Source: CAYZGU01 sp964478165
GTDB lineage: Bacteria; Poribacteria; WGA-4E; JAJDTR01
Assembly (NCBI GenBank): GCA_964478165.1
Contig: CAYZGU010000027.1
Span: 1 to 64,000 of the forward strand
Length of the DNA: 64,000 bases
Direction of reading: 5' to 3'
Shown here in pieces: positions 46,071 through 54,663 of this stretch. The position numbers and the translations under genes were made by a program. Positions within the stretch are counted from its first letter, which is position 1, and each line of letters starts with the position of its first letter. The notes beneath the pieces are model-generated. The model was given only the letters and a program-made list of their open reading frames with translations, did not search any database and had not been told where the DNA came from.

Positions 46071-46194
46071 GCAAGTATTCTGTCGTTTAAATGTTCTCAA
46101 GAGAGGAAAGAACAGGGATCGGTGCAGCATCCATGTCTCTGATATTGGAGGGTTCGGATTGCGAATCTTGCGATCGTTTTACACAATAAAAAGA

Positions 46195-46224
46195 TTGTCA
46201 CAAGTTTCGAAAACCTGCTATACT
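46195..46224 (+). promoter_or_regulatory. Putative promoter upstream of the PhyH gene
   Basis: TTGTCA (46195-46200), an 18-base spacer and TATACT (46219-46224) point toward the PhyH gene, which would then have a leader of about 360 bases. Confidence 0.5.
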
Positions 46225-46590
46225 AACCGCGTCAACTAGGAGGTTAGTACACTAGTGTTCGCGGGCCCCTATTCGGTTTTTAAGCGCGAAAATCGAAATC
46301 TACGACGAGAGACAGATGGCAATATGAAGTGTGATGAATTCAACCAAAAAGATTCGTTTGGGATTTAGGCCTCTTAACGGAGCCAATGCTTCCTGAATAG
46401 TTATTGTAAGTGACTTCTCGCCGTTTTCGTAGGAGGTTGTCGCTACTCTGCGGAAGTCCAATGGTAGCAAGCGATTAGCAAGTTAATGGGGATCGGTGTT
46501 GGTCAGTGAACCTCGGTATTCGGCCGTTTGAGAAAGCTTAAGCGCACAAACCATTTCCTTAATCGCGCTTCCTTACTAATAAGGTTATCT

Positions 46591-47412
46591 ATGGTGAATC
46601 TCGACAAAGAGAATAGAAGATTTGACTGTGAACCCACTCTCACCGATGTACAAGTCCTCCAGTTCTGTAGGGAGGGATACCTGATGTTGCAAGGGGTCGT
46701 CCCTGGGAACATTAATCGACAGACATTCGCGTATCTCGAAGCGCACCCTTCTAAGGGGCCAAGTAGTATTATTCTTGAGGATTGGTTCCGTGACCGCGTC
46801 CTTCTTCAACCCCAGGTGGCTGGTGCAGTTCGATCAATACTAGGTCGCAATGTCGGCCTACCGGTGCTAATGAGTAACCATCGTGTGCAGTGTCCTGCTC
46901 CGTTTGGAGATTGGCATCATGATGCTGACTCACTATTCGGCCCCGAGGTCAACTATCTGCAGGTATTCTATTATCCACAGGATGTGCCTGAAGAGCTGGG
47001 GCCAACCGAGGTGTTACCAGGATCTCACTTAAGCGAAGTAACAAAGAGCGATGAGAAACAGGGTGAAATCGCAACAACTGCGTGCGCAGGTTCGGTTTTT
47101 ATAACCATTTATCCGCTCTTGCACCGTAGAAGCAAGTCGACCGCGACGGGGATACGCAACCTGTTAAAATGGAGTTATTGGCGAACGGAACCGCCACAGC
47201 GAGATTGGATTCTTGATTCCGACTTTGACTTTCACACGGCCAACTACGGTGGACATGGAGCGTGTAAGCACATCGCGCAAAAATTCTACTGGTTGTGTGG
47301 AAAGATAAGTGAGTTCCGTACTTGGGGTGGTCAATCTTGGCCGTGTAGCTTTCCGCCCGGGAGTCAAATCGGCAGGTCTTACGGCTTTCCATCGGGGCCA
47401 CCAAAGTGGTAA
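46591..47412 (+). CDS. Phytanoyl-CoA dioxygenase (PhyH) family protein
   Basis: A 273-residue Fe(II)/2-oxoglutarate-dependent oxygenase-like protein. It begins with the family's DVQVLQFCREGYLMLQGVVP segment. The iron ligands are His and Asp in DWHHDADS and a distal His in YPLLHRRS, with a following Arg in GIRNLLKWSYWRT that would bind 2-oxoglutarate. The C-terminus AQKFYWLCGK to YGFPSGP looks complete. The family hydroxylates small molecules and is greatly expanded in Poribacteria-type genomes; the substrate here is unknown. ATG 46591 is preferred (AAGG six bases before); the frame is open to 46528. Confidence 0.85.
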   Translation: MVNLDKENRRFDCEPTLTDVQVLQFCREGYLMLQGVVPGNINRQTFAYLEAHPSKGPSSIILEDWFRDRVLLQPQVAGAVRSILGRNVGLPVLMSNHRVQCPAPFGDWHHDADSLFGPEVNYLQVFYYPQDVPEELGPTEVLPGSHLSEVTKSDEKQGEIATTACAGSVFITIYPLLHRRSKSTATGIRNLLKWSYWRTEPPQRDWILDSDFDFHTANYGGHGACKHIAQKFYWLCGKISEFRTWGGQSWPCSFPPGSQIGRSYGFPSGPPKW

Positions 47413-48174
47413 GCGAATGGTGAAGCTTCCATGCATCGACAGAGGGTGAGGGATTGTTGTTCGATGACCTTTCTGGACTTTCCCAAGGCTCGTGAGTTTA
47501 TCAGCATGTTGATGAATGAATCGAGAATCATAGGCGGAAAATTACTACAAGGGGATGCTTCATTGTGGTCATCTTGAACGAAAAAGGGGCGGTTAAGATG
47601 GGAACATGTAGATGGGAGGCAGTGGTTTAATGTCGCGGGGGTTCGAAGATTGCAAACCGGCAAATCATCTACCTTCAACTTCTAAGACATAGCTGTGGTA
47701 CGTTAACTGATATTGGCAGATTGTATCCCCATTGAATGACCGATCGGGATTTGCTCCGAGGGAACAGGTGCACCGGGATGCGCTAAAGCGAGGGGAGACT
47801 TCGGGTGGTGTTATTGCACAATAAGTGTCCCAATTTGTAGATGGCTAGTTCACTTAGCGACGAAACCTTGAGCAGGACAGACTCGTCGTCCGCCAGTTCG
47901 TCTTCAAGGGTAATGCGACAAAGTCAGTGCCGACCGGTATGGAGCTCACCTCCCAAGTAGGAACCTTTGGTTCCCACTTGGGATTCTACGGGGCTTCCTC
48001 CGCTGAAGAGTGTGGTTCCGCATCCAAGAAAACTCAAGTAGATCTTGCGTACGGCAACTTGCAGACAGAACGCAGAAGTGCGTTCGTTGTGTAACAAGGC
48101 ACGGTGATTGGTTTCCAATCACCATCAGGCTACTTTGTTCGCCTTCCAATTCGTCGAATCCGAAAGGAGAACAC
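47413..48174. other. Intergenic stretch between PhyH and GNAT genes
   Basis: No gene is supported. A frame open from 48010 continues into the GNAT gene but lacks a ribosome site before 48175. A strong hairpin lies at 47952-47982. Confidence 0.4.
47952..47982. repeat. Hairpin-forming inverted repeat
   Basis: Arms CCCAAGT-A-GGAACC and GGTTCC-C-ACTTGGG pair at 13 of 14 positions around a TTT loop. No T tract follows, so it may be an RNA structure in the leader of the GNAT-led gene run rather than a terminator. Confidence 0.7.
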
Positions 48175-49176
48175 ATGGAGAGAGTTGAAGCGCCTCTTCC
48201 AGAACCACTCGTTCGGGAGCTGGGTGAGTTGTGGGAAACGATTCCGGAACTTCCAACCAGCGAAGCGTGGAGGCGTGAATTGCTCGGTCTTGACCAATCT
48301 CCTAATGACACACGTGTGTATATCGTACGCCGGGAAAACCAGATTGTCGCGATGTGCCAATTCTATGTGTCCCATCGACTGCCCATTATAAGCGAGTTTA
48401 CTTATCCCGGCACTCACCCATCATTTCGTGGTGAAGGAATCGCTACTGAACTCTGGACGGCGGCTATCAAGGATATAGAAGCATTGGGGATAGAAGCCAT
48501 ATTCCTTGGCACCAATGATCGTGTTGCCTTTCGTCTCTATCGCCGTTTGGGATTTTCTAAACTCCCGGGCGCGCTTACATTTCTACGGGTACTTGACGGA
48601 CGATCTCCCGAAGAATTCTTGGTAGACTGGTTTAGAGATGTTGGACCGGCAACGGTCTCTCCTGGCGATCTAGACGATAAGCTACCCTCATACCCCCTTG
48701 TTGTGTCACCACACGAGTGGCAGGTTTTGGATGCCAACGCCGGTCTAATGTCTTCCCGATACAGTCTGCATCACACTTTTGCCGGATTGTATATAAAATG
48801 CGCAGATGTGGGCAACGCACAAGATGGAACAAGGTTCTCAGCAAGGACGGAGGATGGACGCGTCGTAGGTATGTCAACCGGCCGGCTAGATAGAGATGGC
48901 TCCTTCGCCGTCGATGGATTTGTTCACTACCGTTATCGTGATTTGTGGAATGTCTTGATTGAGCAGGCCGCTGCGTTTGGCAAGGAACGGGGTGCCGGTA
49001 TAGTTCATGCTAATGTGTCTCGAGAAGATGGCGAGAAACGGACTCTCTTCGAAGCTCTAGGATTCAGGGAAGTACGTCCCGGTCCTAATTTTGTGTTGGA
49101 TGGTTTGCAATTGAATAAGGAACGGCAGATTGAACCCGTATCCGTACCTGGCGTAAGAATGGAGCGTAACACGTGA
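48175..49176 (+). CDS. Tandem GNAT-like N-acetyltransferase
   Basis: A 333-residue protein with two GNAT-like halves. The first (about 40-140) has the acetyl-CoA motif A as HPSFRGEGIATELWTAAI, followed by FLGTNDRVAFRLYRRLGFSK. The second (about 210-310) has ARTEDGRVVGMSTGRL and a weaker motif with the C-terminal LFEALGFREV, and may be inactive. It would acetylate an amine in the cytoplasm; the substrate is unknown. AAAGGAG lies just before ATG 48175, which fixes the start. It leads a run of same-strand genes (HpaI-like, M24, Ldh2, propeller protein) with strong ribosome sites. Confidence 0.85.
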   Translation: MERVEAPLPEPLVRELGELWETIPELPTSEAWRRELLGLDQSPNDTRVYIVRRENQIVAMCQFYVSHRLPIISEFTYPGTHPSFRGEGIATELWTAAIKDIEALGIEAIFLGTNDRVAFRLYRRLGFSKLPGALTFLRVLDGRSPEEFLVDWFRDVGPATVSPGDLDDKLPSYPLVVSPHEWQVLDANAGLMSSRYSLHHTFAGLYIKCADVGNAQDGTRFSARTEDGRVVGMSTGRLDRDGSFAVDGFVHYRYRDLWNVLIEQAAAFGKERGAGIVHANVSREDGEKRTLFEALGFREVRPGPNFVLDGLQLNKERQIEPVSVPGVRMERNT

Positions 49177-49281
49177 AAATTAGCTTTCTATGAGGCTAAA
49201 GTGATTACTCTATGTTTTTGGTTTTTCCAGACCAAAACCAATCCCGGAAACGCACTATAAACAAAGGGAGAATTCAAGATT

Positions 49282-50154
49282 ATGAAGCGCATTAACCGAA
49301 TAATTGAACTACTCGAAGAAGGTCAACCTGTTTATTGGGAAGGTGGTCAGGAACTGAGCTATGAAAGTGGTGTCAAGGCCTCCCAAACATTTGCAGATTG
49401 GCTGGTAGTAGGCATAGAACACGGTCCTTATGACATCGCTGGTCTGGCAGCTTACATGCGAGGCTTGGTGGACGGTGGGCCAACTCCCACCGGACATCGG
49501 ACGCCACCAGTTATTGTCACCCTACCTTTTGATGGCTCAGATGAGGTTGTCGTGCGGAGCAATGCCTGGATGATTAAACAGGTGCTGGCGGTTGGTGTTC
49601 ACGGTATCCTACTCTGCCATGGAGAAAATCCGGAGGCAGTGAAAGCGTTTGTCGAATGGTCTCGCTATCCATTTCAAACAGCTGGTGTTGGCGATGGCCT
49701 TGATCAAGGACGCCGCGGATCCGGAGGGGAGCCCATGGCCGCGCCGATTTGGGGCGTATCGAAACAGGAATATTTACGGAAAGCTGATGTTTGGCCGCTG
49801 AATCCGGAAGGAGAGCTTCTCCTAGGTGTGAAGATCGAGAATAAGCGGGCACTCGCCAATGTTGAAGATAGCCTCAAGGTACCGGGCATCGGCTTTGCAG
49901 AATGGGGCCCGTCAGACATGCGATTCACATTTGGCTATGACGATGTACGAACGCGGGAGAATACCGAAGAGGGAGAGTTGAAAGCGGCTCGAAATCGGGT
50001 GTTTGCAGCCTGTAAAGCGGCGAATATCGGTTTCCTGGACGCTGTCTACCCGGATGATGTCGTTGAGAAGATTAAAGAAGGTGTGACTTTCCCTGCGGGC
50101 AACGAGGAATCGGCGGCGGTTGGTCGAAAATTTACCAAACGCAAGATTGGCTAA
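49282..50154 (+). CDS. HpcH/HpaI aldolase family protein
   Basis: A 290-residue TIM-barrel enzyme related to the class II aldolases that split 2-keto-4-hydroxy acids into pyruvate and an aldehyde with a divalent metal. The catalytic-His segment is IEHGPYDI. The metal-binding Glu is in VKIENKRAL and the Asp in WGPSDMRFT. The segment normally reading RVP, which carries the pyruvate-binding Arg, appears as VTLPFDGS, so chemistry may differ. An insertion around GVGDGLDQGRRGSGGEP resembles the family's RG loop. It lies 105 bases after the GNAT gene and 23 before the M24 gene, fitting breakdown of an amide- or acid-linked compound. Confidence 0.8.
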   Translation: MKRINRIIELLEEGQPVYWEGGQELSYESGVKASQTFADWLVVGIEHGPYDIAGLAAYMRGLVDGGPTPTGHRTPPVIVTLPFDGSDEVVVRSNAWMIKQVLAVGVHGILLCHGENPEAVKAFVEWSRYPFQTAGVGDGLDQGRRGSGGEPMAAPIWGVSKQEYLRKADVWPLNPEGELLLGVKIENKRALANVEDSLKVPGIGFAEWGPSDMRFTFGYDDVRTRENTEEGELKAARNRVFAACKAANIGFLDAVYPDDVVEKIKEGVTFPAGNEESAAVGRKFTKRKIG

Positions 50155-50177
50155 ACTGAATGAGAGGTGATGTTCGA

Positions 50178-51281
50178 ATGAATCTCACCGATCTGAAGCG
50201 CGGGATGGAAATTCAAAATCTGGATATTTTGTTAGCGGTGTCTCAGGAGAATTTTTTCTATCTCACCGGTAGCTTGAATCTATCCCAGAAGATTATTCCT
50301 GATCGACTGTGCATAGCGCTCCTAACCAGAAGCGGCGAGCTTTCAGCGGTTGTCTGTCACTCAGAGGCGCCACAGACGCGTCTGGATTCTAAGCTGATAG
50401 ACATTCACACCTATTTGGAGTTTTGCAAAACTCCGATGCGCGCTCTTTCCGATCTATTGAAGGAACGTGGGTTGGCTGAAAGTCGCATCGGTATCGAAGG
50501 ACGTTTCTTGGCTGCCTTGAACCTAGAAGAACTTAAAGTGTTGCTTCCGAAGGCTACACTTGAACCCGCTGACTTTGTCTTCGATGGAGCTCGGGCGATT
50601 AAAACGCCTAGCGAAATCTCTATCTTGACCGGCGCAGCCACACGAACTGAAGAAGCGATTCAAGCTGTATGGATGGCAGCGAAACCGGGTGATACCGAAA
50701 AGCAGATTGCAGACGATATATCATTTCGCGCCTTCAGTGCAGGAGCAACCTCCCGATGGATTGTTCTTGCCGCAGGCGAAAATACAGCTATCAACCATCC
50801 CTATCCCAGCTCCAAGCCACTTGTCCATGGCGAAATCATGCGTGTGGATTTTGGCGGCGTTTTTGGGGGTTACCAGTCCGATGTGGCGCGTACTGCCGTA
50901 ATTGGTGGTCCTAGTGTGGAACAAGTGTCCATCTATGGGCGATTGCGGGAAGCTCAGCGAGAGACAATTTATAGCGTTTTTCCCGGAATGCGTGCCTGCG
51001 ATCTGTACGCAAAATGCAAGAAGGAGATGGAACGGAGAAATTTGCCATTCACCCTCCAGGCAATTGGTCATGGCCTAGGCGTAGCATTGCATGAATTTCC
51101 GATACTCAATGCCAATGAAACTGCTGAAATTGAATCCGGAATGGTGTTGAATATCGAGCCCGCTGTCAGAGATTCAGAGGGCTTCCTTTATCATCTGGAG
51201 GATCTATTTGTTGTCACACAAAATGGTCCGAAGATCCTAACGACTGTCATGGACACGGAGGAACTCTTTGTTGTTTCCTGA
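50178..51281 (+). CDS. M24 family metallopeptidase (Xaa-Pro dipeptidase type)
   Basis: A 367-residue protein with creatinase-like N-terminal (about 1-130) and M24 catalytic domains. The five metal ligands can be placed: Asp in MRVDFGGVFGG, Asp in YQSDVARTAV, His in AIGHGLGVALHEFP, Glu in LNIEPAV and Glu in YHLEDLFVVT. It would hydrolyse X-Pro dipeptides or related small amides. ATG 50178 is favoured because AGAGGTGA lies before it; the ATG at 50160 adds six residues. It has local base composition, unlike the AT-rich M24 gene at 21309-22475, so the two have separate histories. Its neighbours suggest catabolism of a modified amino acid or amide. Confidence 0.9.
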   Translation: MNLTDLKRGMEIQNLDILLAVSQENFFYLTGSLNLSQKIIPDRLCIALLTRSGELSAVVCHSEAPQTRLDSKLIDIHTYLEFCKTPMRALSDLLKERGLAESRIGIEGRFLAALNLEELKVLLPKATLEPADFVFDGARAIKTPSEISILTGAATRTEEAIQAVWMAAKPGDTEKQIADDISFRAFSAGATSRWIVLAAGENTAINHPYPSSKPLVHGEIMRVDFGGVFGGYQSDVARTAVIGGPSVEQVSIYGRLREAQRETIYSVFPGMRACDLYAKCKKEMERRNLPFTLQAIGHGLGVALHEFPILNANETAEIESGMVLNIEPAVRDSEGFLYHLEDLFVVTQNGPKILTTVMDTEELFVVS

Positions 51282-51450
51282 CCCATAAGTGAGGATTTTG
51301 GATTCTCAAAACGAAACTGACGGATCGGAATAATTCACCAATTACTTGAATCGCTTAGTATTTGCCCCTGTCTACAGTGTATGTTGGAGAGGCGTGGTTG
51401 TTGTCCGACAGCATTAGCACGGCAGGAACTCAATGAGGAGAGAATAGTTT

Positions 51451-52530
51451 ATGTCTACCCCAACTCACTTTCAAGCGGAACATTTGCACGCTGTTGCGCG
51501 ACGATTGTTCATGGCTGCCGGCACACCGCGCCACATTGCCGATCTTGTTTCAGAAATTCTGGTCAACGCCAATCTTGCTGGACACGATTCGCATGGAGTT
51601 CAGTTCCTTCCGAAGTATTTGGATCGCGTCCATGCAGGCACAATTGTACCAGGAGCCGAACCCATCGTGTCTAAAAAGACGGCAACCACTTTGTTAGTTG
51701 ATGGACAAGGTGGATTTGGTCATTACACAGCATGTCAGGCCCTAACCTGGGGAATCGAGAAAGCTAAGGAGGGCACTGTGTGCATTGTGAACTTTGTCGG
51801 GCTCACGCACATGGGACGAATGGGAGAGTATGCCGAGATGGCAGCGCGAGCCGGATGTATTGGCATAATTACCTTGGGAGGAGGATCCAAAGATGGTGGT
51901 AACGTGGTTCCGTTTGGAGGGGCAAAAGCAACGCTCGGTACGAATCCTATTGCGGTCGGTGTTCCAACAGGGGATGAATCACCCTTTATACTAGATTTTG
52001 CAACCAGTATCGTGGCAGGCGCAAAAGTCGCTGTGGCTGCAAACAAGAATGTTGATTTGCCACCAGGATGGATTGTGGACAAGCATGGTCAACCCAGTGT
52101 GAATCCAGAAGATTTTGAAGACGGTGGATACTTGTTGCCTTTTGGTGGACACAAGGGTTACGCACTTTCACTCCTGTTTTGTCTCCTAGGCGGGCTTTCA
52201 GGCACTTTCAACACCGAACGGGCAGCGATGAGTGGGACCTTCATGCAGGTAATTAACATCGACGCTTTGACGCCCTTGTTGGATTACCAAGAGGGTGTAC
52301 GGGCGTTTTTGGACGGTATGAGATCCACGGCACCAGCACCTGATTTCGACGCAGTGATGGTTCCCGGTGATTTTGAGCGTCGCTCACGCCGTCAACGCTT
52401 GGCCCATGGAATTGAAGTGCCAAGAACGGTGAGTGACCAGATTAGAGATTGGGCGGATCGGTTGGATGTGTCCTTGCCAGATGCAGAGGCTGAAGCAACC
52501 GAAATAAGACACTATCGCTCAACGAATTAA
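51451..52530 (+). CDS. Ldh2/MdhB-type NAD(P)-dependent 2-hydroxyacid dehydrogenase
   Basis: A 359-residue member of the malate/L-lactate dehydrogenase family that is unrelated to classical LDH. It oxidises 2-hydroxy acids (malate, lactate, sulfolactate, ureidoglycolate) with NAD(P). Landmarks are the catalytic His in AGHDSHGVQFLP, the substrate loop LTHMGRMGEYAEMAA, FGGAKATLGTNPIAVGVPT and PFGGHKGYALSL. GAGGAGAG before ATG 51451 sets the start. It ends 37 bases before the next gene. With the neighbouring aldolase-like gene it could handle a 2-keto or 2-hydroxy acid intermediate. Confidence 0.9.
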   Translation: MSTPTHFQAEHLHAVARRLFMAAGTPRHIADLVSEILVNANLAGHDSHGVQFLPKYLDRVHAGTIVPGAEPIVSKKTATTLLVDGQGGFGHYTACQALTWGIEKAKEGTVCIVNFVGLTHMGRMGEYAEMAARAGCIGIITLGGGSKDGGNVVPFGGAKATLGTNPIAVGVPTGDESPFILDFATSIVAGAKVAVAANKNVDLPPGWIVDKHGQPSVNPEDFEDGGYLLPFGGHKGYALSLLFCLLGGLSGTFNTERAAMSGTFMQVINIDALTPLLDYQEGVRAFLDGMRSTAPAPDFDAVMVPGDFERRSRRQRLAHGIEVPRTVSDQIRDWADRLDVSLPDAEAEATEIRHYRSTN

Positions 52531-52567
52531 ACTCGACCTGACACATCTTCAAAAGGAGCAGAAATAT

Positions 52568-54088
52568 ATGGAACTACATCCGGGGAAGCAGATGTTTATC
52601 GATGACTTCTTCATCGAAGCAATGGTGGGCGCACGACGAGTGCTTAACCACCCTGAAAAAGTCACTGTTGACCGACCGATGCAAACAGTGACCCCTGATC
52701 AGCCATGGGAGAGAGGTCCCGCAAGCGGCGCAGTGGTGTATGATGAACACGAGGAAACGTTTCGGATGTACTACCCGGGTCAGGGATCCTTGGTGTGTGT
52801 GTTGGAGTCGGTCGATGGTTTGCATTGGGAACGTCCTAGCCTGGGCGTTGTGCAATTTGACGGTTCGAGAGACAACAACATCGTTGATTGGCCGGGAGAT
52901 TGTCCCACCATCGGGAGTCTCCTCTGGGATCCGCATGAAACCAATCAAACGTATCGGTGGAAACGCATGCACCACCATCCATACAAGGGGGTATGGCAAG
53001 CCCTCTACTCTGCGGATGGCTATATCTGGCATCACCAGCGATCAGGTTCACACAATGATCAGAAACAATTCTTCGGCTTCGGTTCACCCGCCGAGACATT
53101 TGGTGGTCCGATGGATCCAGATGCGCCTTACGTTACTTATTGTCAGCGTGGTTCAACTCGTAGAACTCGAGTTCTCGGACGACGTGAGAGCCAGGACTTC
53201 CTAAATTGGTCCGGAATGCGAACCGTCATAGATCAAGATCTTGACGATCCGGCAGGGACGGAGTTTTACGCAGCGGGACATGACCTAGCAAACCGAACCG
53301 ACGGCGGGATTCACATCATCGTACTGGATGCTTATGCGACCGATTTGACTGAACCATATGCCATTGCAGGTGCTGAACAGTACTGGGGTACTCAGGGTGG
53401 ACCTAGTGCAGTTCCTGCACGCATTGATGGGATTGTTGATTCACAGCTGGCAGTGAGCCGGGATACAGTGTCGTGGAAGCGTTACCGCGAGCCCTTTATC
53501 TATCGTGGTAAGCCAGGTGCGTGGGACTGGGGAAGCATCTACAGCTCTGGTCCTATATTGCATAAGAAGAAGCTCTTTTTCTACTACAACGGTGTGAATG
53601 TTACACATAACAGACGGACGGCGCAGTTACTCTATGCAGACAAATCTGAGTCGGCAAAAGGACTTGCTGTGCTTCGTCCTGATGGATATGTTAGTGTAGA
53701 GGCAGAATCATATGCGCCTGGAATTCTTACGACACATCGATTTCGTCAGGAATCGGGCGGCACTGTCAAGGTGAATGTGGACGCATCAGCAGGTGAATTG
53801 AAATATGAAGTTCTAGAGGACACGGGCGAGCCGATACCAGGTTTCTCGGTTGCTGAATGCGACCCAATTCGCACCGACACGCTTGATGGTGTGCTGTCAT
53901 GGGGCGGTGTTCCTACTTGGCCAGGAGTGAGTGAAAAACGCCATGCGAGTTGTCCTAATCTCCAGAAGGACGAATTCTACATCAAATTACGTTTCTACAT
54001 TTCGCCGGGCACTAGATTTTATTCTCTGACACTAGACCCGCCCGAAGTCGTCATGTGGCATGTAAAGATTATGGGGCGAGCGGATTGA
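52568..54088 (+). CDS. Beta-propeller glycosidase-like protein (GH32/GH43-like fold), function unknown
   Basis: A 506-residue protein without a signal peptide. Blades resembling those of GH32/GH43/GH68-type five-bladed propellers recur, with Asp-box-like turns ESVDGLHWERP, YSADGYIWHHQ and AVSRDTVSWKRY. The opening HPGKQMFIDDFFIE is common to a group of such proteins in Planctomycetota and Poribacteria-type genomes. Residues about 380-500 form a second beta-sandwich-like domain (RFRQESGGTVKVNVDAS). I cannot place the usual catalytic acids, so it may bind or process a sugar rather than be a confirmed hydrolase. AAAAGGAG before ATG 52568 is a strong site. Confidence 0.7.
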   Translation: MELHPGKQMFIDDFFIEAMVGARRVLNHPEKVTVDRPMQTVTPDQPWERGPASGAVVYDEHEETFRMYYPGQGSLVCVLESVDGLHWERPSLGVVQFDGSRDNNIVDWPGDCPTIGSLLWDPHETNQTYRWKRMHHHPYKGVWQALYSADGYIWHHQRSGSHNDQKQFFGFGSPAETFGGPMDPDAPYVTYCQRGSTRRTRVLGRRESQDFLNWSGMRTVIDQDLDDPAGTEFYAAGHDLANRTDGGIHIIVLDAYATDLTEPYAIAGAEQYWGTQGGPSAVPARIDGIVDSQLAVSRDTVSWKRYREPFIYRGKPGAWDWGSIYSSGPILHKKKLFFYYNGVNVTHNRRTAQLLYADKSESAKGLAVLRPDGYVSVEAESYAPGILTTHRFRQESGGTVKVNVDASAGELKYEVLEDTGEPIPGFSVAECDPIRTDTLDGVLSWGGVPTWPGVSEKRHASCPNLQKDEFYIKLRFYISPGTRFYSLTLDPPEVVMWHVKIMGRAD

Positions 54089-54663
54089 CGTCCGAGAAAC
54101 ATTAACTTTCTCCCATGGAAAAGGACTTAGTTAATCCTGATGCATGTCTGAATGTTAAACATTCTATGTCAGCTGAAGGATGCATGGTAGGGACTGTTCC
54201 TGTTCTCCATGGAAAGCACAATTCCATCTGCTCGAGCGGAGTTTCCGGCAAAAGACTCGGCGCTGCTGATGGAATGCCATGCGTATCAAGTAAAGCATCC
54301 GCGTCATTCTCTCATCAGTTGGTCGATGGTGCAAATCTGCTGGTCCGTCTTACGGTTTGTTTCTCTTTGCAAAAATATCTACTCCAGATTCACCCTGGAT
54401 GTGTTTTGCTTTACTCGTGCTTTTTCATTAGTCGCTAGTTTCTCAGCGTTGCCAATGAGTCCGATGATTGGCAACGCTAACAAGAATATTCGCTAGGTTG
54501 GAGAAGGGGCCATTCACATATCTCATTAATTTCTTCGTCAGTTTGATATGGGTGCATAGCGCCTGGGACCATTGTATCTTGAGTGTGCAGTTATGCTCGG
54601 GCGGGCATAGCACTTCGAGTTTAAGAATAAATGACTCATTACTTCATTAGAAAGGAACTTATA
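54089..54663. other. Intergenic stretch before the PIG-L gene
   Basis: No gene is supported. Frames at 54115-54438 and 54209-54496 have no ribosome site. A strong hairpin (54445-54478) is listed separately. Confidence 0.4.
54445..54478. repeat. Perfect 12-bp inverted repeat with 10-base loop
   Basis: Arms AGCGTTGCCAAT and ATTGGCAACGCT are exact complements. No T tract follows on either strand. It lies 357 bases after the propeller gene and 186 before the PIG-L gene and may be a processing site or operator. Confidence 0.7.

Larger units (their letters stand above)
45373..46590. other. Long intergenic stretch with repeat, terminator and promoter signals
   Basis: No protein gene is supported across 1.2 kb. 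The stretch holds a 17-bp tandem duplication, a perfect 28-bp palindrome followed by a T-rich run, and a promoter-like pair, each listed separately. The combination leaves room for a small RNA ending at 46070. Short frames at 45747-45944 and on the minus strand lack ribosome sites. Confidence 0.4.

Noticed and set aside
46528..47412. Frameshift near the C-terminus of the PhyH protein
   Set aside because: The unusual Trp/Pro/Gly-rich ending (FYWLCGK to YGFPSGP) fits the ending I expect for this dioxygenase group, so the gene looks intact.
54115..54496. Two overlapping plus-strand frames before the PIG-L gene
   Set aside because: No ribosome sites and no plausible protein features; one runs through the perfect hairpin at 54445-54478.
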